Source: Pseudobutyrivibrio sp. (lineage in GTDB: Bacteria > Bacillota > Clostridia > Lachnospirales > Lachnospiraceae). Taken from it: a DNA stretch of 5,522 nt. Made by a program: the position numbers and the translations under genes. The stretch covers positions 1 through 5,522 of the forward strand of contig JAFYYE010000368.1 in NCBI GenBank assembly GCA_017557715.1. The letters run 5' to 3'. Below are positions 1 through 4,389 of this stretch, piece by piece (position 1 is the stretch's first letter; every line of letters starts with the position of its first letter). A model generated the notes under the pieces. The model was not told the origin of the DNA. It was given only the letters and a program-made list of their open reading frames with translations, and searched no databases.

Positions 1-1
1 A

Positions 2-631
2 TACATGTATTTGAACTTAAATGGATTTGAACATGATGGCGCAGATTATTTTCTAGATAAAATCAGAAGCATAAAGCAAGTAGATGTTTTTTCGAATTCT
101 GGAGCAGACAACGAGGGAAGTGACACAGCAGGTTCAGCCGATAAAGGAACAATATCTTTTTCGTTAAATAGAATTGATGTCCCAACCTCATCCATCGACA
201 TCACCGAACCAGAGCTTACAGGCTACGAGGACATCAACAAAAATATTCACTCAGGACCTGATGCAGACATGGCAGTGAAGCTGGGCATAAACTATAAGTG
301 CCTTTCAAATTTCACTATCGGTCTTGATAAAATCGATGTACTAACAGAAAAATCATCAATGGAAGCAATGGGGCTCATTGATGAGGCAGCAAAATTTGTA
401 GTAGCGCAGCGCTCAGTTTTCGGTGCATATCAAAACAGGCTTGAGCACACAGTTAAGAACCTTGGTAATGTAGTAGAGAACACTCAGAGTGCAGAATCCA
501 GAATTCGTGATACCGATATGGCAAGCGAGATGGTTAACATTTCAAAGGGACGAATTCTTGCACAGGCTGGAGAGGCTATGTTGTCACAGGCTAATACAAG
601 TACAGAAGGAGTTATGTCGCTTCTTCAGTAG
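2..631 (+). CDS. fliC: Flagellin, C-terminal part (5' end outside window)
   Basis: This is the filament subunit of the bacterial flagellum, exported and polymerised outside the cell. Counting from the Met at base 5, about residues 105-208 are a clear flagellin C-terminal D1/D0 region: the helix with AQRSVFGAYQNRLEHT, then NLGNVVENTQSAESRIRD, DMASEM, and an ending AGEAMLSQAN...SLLQ. These match the conserved flagellin C-terminus known from many bacteria. Residues 1-104 look like the tail of a variable, surface-exposed central domain, acidic and rich in Ser, Asp and Gly. The N-terminal D0/D1 helices are absent and the frame is open to the left edge, so the Met at base 5 is internal and the gene is cut by the window, not broken. 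One cysteine (residue 99) is unusual for a flagellin. The stop is followed by an intrinsic terminator, so this is the last gene of its transcript. The symbol could equally be hag or a paralogue name. Confidence 0.93.
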   Translation, partial: YMYLNLNGFEHDGADYFLDKIRSIKQVDVFSNSGADNEGSDTAGSADKGTISFSLNRIDVPTSSIDITEPELTGYEDINKNIHSGPDADMAVKLGINYKCLSNFTIGLDKIDVLTEKSSMEAMGLIDEAAKFVVAQRSVFGAYQNRLEHTVKNLGNVVENTQSAESRIRDTDMASEMVNISKGRILAQAGEAMLSQANTSTEGVMSLLQ

Positions 632-653
632 GAACAATAAAAGAAAAATCATG

Positions 654-690
654 AGGTGCTTTCCTACAAATGGAGAGCACTTCTTTTTTA
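654..690 (+). terminator. Intrinsic terminator after flagellin
   Basis: An 11-bp stem (654-664 pairing with 672-682, with two G-U pairs) encloses a 7-base loop. It is followed by C and a run of six T. It lies 22 bases after the flagellin stop, as expected for a strongly expressed single flagellin transcript, and separates it from the GGDEF gene. Confidence 0.88.
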
Positions 691-707
691 CTATTTTTTT
701 GAAAAAA

Positions 708-735
708 ATGACTACAAAAAATACATAAAGATAAT
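708..735 (+). promoter_or_regulatory. Candidate sigma-A-type promoter for the GGDEF unit
   Basis: ATGACT at 708-713 (4 of 6 to TTGACA) and GATAAT at 730-735 (5 of 6 to TATAAT) are separated by 16 bases. The surroundings are A-rich. The predicted start of transcription would be near base 742, inside the left arm of an inverted repeat. Some promoter is expected here because the flagellin terminator lies just upstream. The exact boxes are a judgement by eye in an AT-rich stretch, where chance matches are common. I saw no sigma-28 (flagellar) type promoter at this spacing. Confidence 0.4.
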
Positions 736-768
736 GTAAAATAAACACAGGAGTGTGAGGTATTTTAC
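736..768 (+). repeat. Perfect 8-bp inverted repeat in the leader of the GGDEF gene
   Basis: GTAAAATA at 736-743 is the exact reverse complement of TATTTTAC at 761-768, with 17 bases between. Inside, ACAC (745-748) can pair with GTGT (753-756) around the loop AGGA. As RNA this could be a bulged hairpin ending just before the ribosome binding site at 772-776. As DNA it is an operator-like palindrome directly downstream of the candidate -10 box. Either reading would place it where it could control the GGDEF gene. It has no T-run, so it is not a terminator. Confidence 0.55.
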
Positions 769-784
769 AACGGGAGACTAATTT

Positions 785-2641
785 ATGATTAACGGGAAAA
801 AGCTAGTTGTTTTGTGCACTTATTGCGTATATAACGCGCAGGTATTTAGTTTTGTAGAGGACTTAAATACACAGCTAAAAAAGAACAATTGCTGTCTGTT
901 TATTTATGCCATTAATAGTGAGATTGGAAATAGTGGGGACAATCTTGCTGAGACATCAGTTTTTAATCTGGTTCCCTATGATAAGGCTGATGTTCTGATA
1001 ATAATGGATGAAAAACTTAAATGTCCAGAATTGGTACAGTCAATTATTGATAAGGCAAATGAGCATAATGTACCATCTGTGATTATAGATGGCGAATACG
1101 AAGGTGTATCGTCAGTTAATTATGACTATGAAAAGGGATTCGAGGCAGTAGTCAGGCATATTATTGAGGAGCACAAGGTTAGACGTCCTCATTTTATGGC
1201 TGGCAAAAGAACCAGTGAATTCTCAAATGCAAGAATCAAAGTGTTTAAGAAAGTACTGGCAGATAATGGTATTGCATTTGATGACAGTATGCTTAGCTAT
1301 GGAGATTTCTGGTCAGTGCCTGCAAGAGCTGCAGCTGATGAACTGTTAAAGCGGGATAAATTGCCAGAGGCGGTTATCTGTGCCAACGATATTATGGCGA
1401 TAAATGTCTGTGATGTTTTCCAGGCAGCGGGCGTTAAGATTCCAGAAGAGGTCATAGTTTCAGGATTTGATGGAATTGATGAGGCCTTCTGGTCTGCCCC
1501 AGGTATTACCACAGCTATGTGTGACAGCCATATGCTTGCGGATGCTATTTCAGAGGTGGTTAGCACACTTCTTAAGGATGGCAATAAAGAGATAATCAAA
1601 AAATGGATTTCACCATCCTTTGTGGCAAACGAATCTTGTGGCTGCCCAAGATGCAATCTGGATTTGCTGATTGCAGTTCAGGGTCTCAACAACAGATTCT
1701 ATCATCACCAGGATGATATCCATATTATGCAGAATGTCACTTCCAGAATCATGGGAGGTCAGTCATTGGATGAGTGTCTCCACTATCTTAGAAATCCATT
1801 GACAGCTCACACATGTATTGTTGTGGAGAATTCGTGCTTTAATTTGGAATGTAATTATTTTGTTGAAGATATACCAAGTGGGAAAAAGAGTGTTATTTTT
1901 GATGCTTATGCTGATGAGGATAAGATTGTTCCATACGACCCTGAGGTTATAGTTCCTCATTTGGATGAGATTTTAGAAAAGGGCTATCCGTTGATTTTTA
2001 ATGCCCTTGAATATATGGGTAAATCCCCAGGATTTATCTGCTATTCTTATCCACGTTTTGATATTATCGACTATGCGAAGATGCCAAGTCTGACAAACAG
2101 TATGGGCATGGGAATTGGTGGATTTGTTTCCATGAAATATCAGAAATATCTTCGTGATAAGATCAGAAGGATGTATCAGAAGGATGCTCTCACTGGCCTT
2201 TATAATAGAATGGCTTTTCTTGCGCAGTTTGAAGAACTTAAGGAAGACGAGGAAAATAACGGTCAGCCACTTACTGTAATTATGGCTGATTTAAATGGCC
2301 TAAAGGCTATAAATGATAATTGCGGTCACGGGGCAGGAGACCATGCCATTGCGACAGTTGCGAAGGCTATTACTGATGCCTGCCCAGCCAGTGCACTAAG
2401 TGTCAGATTCGGTGGAGATGAGATGTTTAGTTTTGTGCTTGGAGAGTGTGACAGCAGGACAATTATCGATGATATTGAAAAAGAATTAGAAGAAGAAAGC
2501 GAAAGGCTGGAATACACCATTTCTGCCAGTCTTGGCGTATACGAAACAATCTTCCATGAGGAATTAGATTTGGAAGAGATTATTGGTCTTGCGGATGAAC
2601 AGATGTATAATGTGAAACGCAAGAACAAAGAAGGGCGGTAA
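785..2641 (+). CDS. Diguanylate cyclase with LacI-type sensor domain (GGDEF protein)
   Basis: This protein is predicted to make c-di-GMP from two GTP in the cytoplasm under control of a bound small molecule. Residues about 5-280 read as a LacI/periplasmic-binding-protein type I fold: alternating strands and helices, ICANDIMAINV at 198-208 and VIVSGFDGIDEAFWSAP at 223-239, the last typical of LacI effector domains. There is no helix-turn-helix in front of it and no signal peptide. A CGCPRC motif follows at 285-290, then an unassigned stretch (about 291-455) and a GGDEF domain (about 462-616). That domain has DALTGLYNR (467-475), DLNGLKAIND (502-511), GHGAGD (514-519), RFGGDEM (541-547), ASLGVY (581-586) and ADEQMY (603-608). 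By comparison with PleD, D502, N510, D519, D545, E546 and K611 are in place, so catalysis is expected. The RxxD inhibitory site is missing (PASA, 535-538). An in-frame TAA at 779-781 makes ATG 785 the first possible start; GGGAG at 772-776 is its ribosome binding site. The sensor's ligand, perhaps a sugar, is inferred only from the fold. Confidence 0.92.
   Translation: MINGKKLVVLCTYCVYNAQVFSFVEDLNTQLKKNNCCLFIYAINSEIGNSGDNLAETSVFNLVPYDKADVLIIMDEKLKCPELVQSIIDKANEHNVPSVIIDGEYEGVSSVNYDYEKGFEAVVRHIIEEHKVRRPHFMAGKRTSEFSNARIKVFKKVLADNGIAFDDSMLSYGDFWSVPARAAADELLKRDKLPEAVICANDIMAINVCDVFQAAGVKIPEEVIVSGFDGIDEAFWSAPGITTAMCDSHMLADAISEVVSTLLKDGNKEIIKKWISPSFVANESCGCPRCNLDLLIAVQGLNNRFYHHQDDIHIMQNVTSRIMGGQSLDECLHYLRNPLTAHTCIVVENSCFNLECNYFVEDIPSGKKSVIFDAYADEDKIVPYDPEVIVPHLDEILEKGYPLIFNALEYMGKSPGFICYSYPRFDIIDYAKMPSLTNSMGMGIGGFVSMKYQKYLRDKIRRMYQKDALTGLYNRMAFLAQFEELKEDEENNGQPLTVIMADLNGLKAINDNCGHGAGDHAIATVAKAITDACPASALSVRFGGDEMFSFVLGECDSRTIIDDIEKELEEESERLEYTISASLGVYETIFHEELDLEEIIGLADEQMYNVKRKNKEGR
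2627..2635 (+). promoter_or_regulatory. Ribosome binding site deciding the TTG start
   Basis: CAAAGAAGGG-type purine sequence, with the AAGGG core at 2631-2635, lies 10 bases before TTG 2646, inside the last codons of the cyclase gene. It is moderate in strength. With a TTG start it suggests lower output than the cyclase, or dependence on ribosomes arriving from the cyclase. Confidence 0.5.
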
Positions 2642-2645
2642 ATTT

Positions 2646-3527
2646 TTGAGTACAAGCACCACAAAGAAAGTAACTAAAGCTAAAGGGCCAAGCCAGACTG
2701 CGCCTCAGGGCTTCAAAGGAAAAAATCAGGCATTTTTGGATGCAGAATATCTTAGCGCCAGATTTAAAAGAAGCAGTATTGAGGATGTAATTTCTATTGG
2801 CGTGGTCATTACAAACGAGGCTCATGAGGAGCTTGATAGATTTTATTCAACAGTACAGCTTACAAGAGGACACAAGCTACCACCTCTTATTACTGAGCTG
2901 ACAGGACTTACCAATGAAGAACTTGAATTTGCTCCTAGTTATGAGGAGGTTATGACAGCACTTATTGGACTCATTAAAAAATGGCAGGTGGGTAAGATTT
3001 GCGTCTGGGGTGGAGATAAAAATAATTTCCAAAGAGATTTCGAATCCAGAAATCTTGAAAAGCCACTGAAGAGAAGCGTAGCGAAATTTATTAGTACATT
3101 TGAAAATATTCAAAAGGATGTGAGCCTCGATGTCACAGGAGGATTAGATGCTAATCTTTCTTTGGCAGATATGAAGACTATTTGTGGGCTGGGCGGTTAT
3201 GTAGCTCACAACGCACTTAACGATGCCGAGGATATGCTGGAATGCATTCGAATCATCGAGCGCGATGAGATGAAGTATGATGGTGTTAAGGCTGCAGAAT
3301 ATAAGGTTTTTAGGGGAGAATATGTCAAGAATCGAAGCTTTGACGAACCAGAGCTTGATGAAGACTACATTATCGATTCACCACTTGGTGAAAAGTTCCT
3401 TCAGGAGTTGAAGGACAGGGGATTTGATCAGGATCCAAAGACAAAGGCATTTATGGATGATTTGGGATTCCTTTTAGGCAAAGGAAATGTCTACATGGGT
3501 ACTTTTTCAGAGATGATGAATGAGTAA
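2646..3527 (+). CDS. DEDDh-family 3'-5' exonuclease with TTG start
   Basis: This is predicted to remove nucleotides from 3' ends of RNA or DNA with two metal ions. The DEDDh core spans about residues 28-205. FLDAEY (30-35) gives the Exo I acids D32 and E34. WGGDKNNF (121-128) gives the Exo II acid D124. AHNALNDAED (187-196) gives H188 and D193 with the Hx4D spacing that defines the DEDDh subfamily. ELTGLTNEEL (84-93) is also typical. The layout looks closer to KapD/ERI-1-like enzymes than to the DNA polymerase III epsilon subunit, but I cannot fix the subfamily. A 28-residue Lys/Ser/Thr/Gly-rich basic lead precedes the core and an acidic tail of about 75 residues follows it. TTG at 2646 is the only usable start: an in-frame TGA lies at 2613-2615, and no ATG, GTG or other TTG occurs between it and the DAEY motif. 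Only 4 bases separate it from the cyclase stop, so translation is probably coupled. Confidence 0.87.
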   Translation: MSTSTTKKVTKAKGPSQTAPQGFKGKNQAFLDAEYLSARFKRSSIEDVISIGVVITNEAHEELDRFYSTVQLTRGHKLPPLITELTGLTNEELEFAPSYEEVMTALIGLIKKWQVGKICVWGGDKNNFQRDFESRNLEKPLKRSVAKFISTFENIQKDVSLDVTGGLDANLSLADMKTICGLGGYVAHNALNDAEDMLECIRIIERDEMKYDGVKAAEYKVFRGEYVKNRSFDEPELDEDYIIDSPLGEKFLQELKDRGFDQDPKTKAFMDDLGFLLGKGNVYMGTFSEMMNE

Positions 3528-3533
3528 ATAAAA

Positions 3534-3540
3534 AAGGAGG
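3534..3540 (+). promoter_or_regulatory. Near-perfect Shine-Dalgarno of the 57-residue ORF
   Basis: AAGGAGG lies 8 bases before ATG 3549. It is among the strongest ribosome binding sites in the window and the main reason to call the short downstream reading frame a real gene. Confidence 0.85.
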
Positions 3541-3548
3541 GGTTGTGA

Positions 3549-3722
3549 ATGTTTGGTTATCCGCATTGCGCTATGTACAGAAACGGGGAGATTACTGAAG
3601 AGATTAAGAAATCTCTTGAGGAGAAAAAGGCCAAGATAAAGGAAGAGATTGAAAAAAATCTTCAGGAGAAATCAAATGTTATCGATTTTATTACCCGAGA
3701 GCCTTTGAAAAGTAAATATTGA
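3549..3722 (+). CDS. Small charged helical protein, 57 residues, unknown function
   Basis: The product begins MFGYPHCAMYRNGEITEE and ends in LKSKY. Residues 14-42 are rich in Glu and Lys in an i/i+4 pattern (EEIKKSLEEKKAKIKEEIEK) and should form one long amphipathic or single alpha helix, perhaps a short coiled coil. The aromatic, Cys/His-containing lead (YPHC at 4-7) is the only other distinctive part. There is no signal peptide or membrane segment. I do not recognise the family. Support for a real gene comes from the strong Shine-Dalgarno, the ATG start, the 21-base gap after the exonuclease stop, and a terminator beginning 4 bases after the stop. It thus looks like the last gene of the cyclase-exonuclease unit. 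It could bind a partner protein through its helix, but nothing here shows which one. Confidence 0.75.
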   Translation: MFGYPHCAMYRNGEITEEIKKSLEEKKAKIKEEIEKNLQEKSNVIDFITREPLKSKY

Positions 3723-3726
3723 TTTC

Positions 3727-3761
3727 AAAGTATCCAGTTTCTCGGCTGGGTACTTTTTTTT
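3727..3761 (+). terminator. Intrinsic terminator closing the cyclase unit
   Basis: An 11-bp stem (3727-3737 with 3746-3756, one U-G pair) has an 8-base loop, and its 3' arm runs into a T-tract ending at 3761. It starts 4 bases after the stop of the 57-residue ORF. The A-run on the 5' side gives little bidirectional potential, since no gene converges from the right. Confidence 0.9.
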
Positions 3762-3801
3762 AGGCAAAAATTAGGGTATATTGATATAGATTTAAAGCGT
3801 T

Positions 3802-3808
3802 TAGGAGG
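3802..3808 (+). promoter_or_regulatory. Ribosome binding site deciding the flavin reductase start
   Basis: TAGGAGG ends 5 bases before ATG 3814. An in-frame GTG at 3808 overlaps the last G of this site and cannot use it, so ATG 3814 is the start. The spacer of 5 is at the short end of normal. Confidence 0.85.
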
Positions 3809-3813
3809 TGCCT

Positions 3814-4389
3814 ATGGCAAAGCAAAGATGGAAGCCAGGAAATATGGTTTATCCACTTCCAGCAGTGATGGTCACATGTAGAGGAAAGGACGGAAAGGAC
3901 AATGTTCTGACTGTAGCCTGGACAGGTACAGTTTGCACAAATCCGCCTATGGCCTACATTTCAGTAAGACCTAGCAGATATTCATATCCTATGATTATGG
4001 AGACAGGAGAGTTTGCCATAAACCTTACAACAGAGGATATTTCATTTGCTACAGATTATTGTGGCGTCACCTCTGGCAGAGATGTGGACAAATTTGAAAA
4101 ATGCGGTCTTCATAAGGAAGAAGCCGATGAAATCAATGTTCCACTGATTGTTGAGTCTCCAGTCAACATCGAATGTAAGGTTCGTGAGGTGCATGAATAT
4201 GGCAGCCATACTATGTTTGTGGCAGATGTTCTTTGTGTCCATGCAGACGAAGCCTACATGGATGAAACAGGTAAGTTTGATTTGGAGAAGGCCAGACTTA
4301 TGTCATACAGCCATGGCACTTATTATGGACTGACAAAGCCTCAGGGCACATTTGGATATTCAGTCAAGAAAGAAGGAAAGAAAAAATGA
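3814..4389 (+). CDS. Flavin reductase family protein (flavoredoxin-like)
   Basis: This 191-residue protein has the FMN-binding split-barrel fold of the flavin reductase/flavoredoxin family. Such proteins bind FMN and pass electrons from NAD(P)H or another donor to flavin or to partner proteins in the cytoplasm. The typical pieces are PLPAVMVTC (14-22), NVLTVAWTGTVCTNPP (30-45, the flavin-phosphate region), SVRPSRYSY (50-58), GEFAINLTT (65-73), DYCGVTSGRDVDKF (81-94), SHTMFVADV (131-139) and PQGTFGYS (176-183). The length is normal for the family. The DYCGV-SGRDVDKF form resembles anaerobe flavoredoxin-like members more than two-component monooxygenase reductases. Its true electron donor and acceptor cannot be read from sequence. 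It follows a terminator, so it should have its own promoter. A TATATT at 3777-3782 could be a -10 box but has no matching -35. Its stop overlaps the next start. Confidence 0.9.
   Translation: MAKQRWKPGNMVYPLPAVMVTCRGKDGKDNVLTVAWTGTVCTNPPMAYISVRPSRYSYPMIMETGEFAINLTTEDISFATDYCGVTSGRDVDKFEKCGLHKEEADEINVPLIVESPVNIECKVREVHEYGSHTMFVADVLCVHADEAYMDETGKFDLEKARLMSYSHGTYYGLTKPQGTFGYSVKKEGKKK
4371..4377 (+). promoter_or_regulatory. Ribosome binding site of the M18 aminopeptidase inside the reductase gene
   Basis: AGAAGGA lies 8 bases before ATG 4386, within the last Lys-rich codons of the flavin reductase. The start and the upstream stop share ATGA (4386-4389), so ribosomes finishing the reductase can restart directly on the peptidase. 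Confidence 0.7.

Noticed and set aside
5..7. ATG at base 5 as the true start of the flagellin gene
   Set aside because: The frame is open to the left edge and the essential N-terminal flagellin helices are absent, so this Met is internal to a gene cut by the window.
489..728. 79-residue + strand frame overlapping the flagellin 3' end
   Set aside because: It is out of frame inside a well-supported gene, runs through the terminator and has no family resemblance.
749..757. AGGAG at 749-753 as a ribosome binding site for a leader peptide
   Set aside because: No start codon lies at a proper distance (the nearest GTG is only 1 base away), and no short frame of note follows.
785..850. Hydrophobic N-terminus of the GGDEF protein (KKLVVLCTYC) as a signal peptide or lipobox
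   Set aside because: It is too short and better explained as the first strand of the LacI-type fold; the catalytic half must be in the cytoplasm and no transmembrane segment follows.
1297..2825. Several - strand frames of 65-119 residues across the cyclase and exonuclease genes
   Set aside because: All are antisense to strongly supported coding regions, have Ser-rich low-complexity products and lack ribosome binding sites worth noting.
3777..3790. TATATT / TATATTGATATA as a promoter or operator for the flavin reductase
   Set aside because: No acceptable -35 box lies at a suitable distance (only the terminator T-run), and the 5-bp AT-only arms are expected by chance. A promoter is probably in this gap, but I cannot place it.
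3808..3813. GTG at 3808 as start of the flavin reductase
   Set aside because: It overlaps the Shine-Dalgarno at 3802-3808, leaving no usable ribosome binding site; ATG 3814 has correct spacing.
2877..4242. - strand frames at 2877-3113 and 4042-4242 and the + strand frame at 4148-4333
   Set aside because: They are shadows of the exonuclease and flavin reductase genes with no domain or start-site support.
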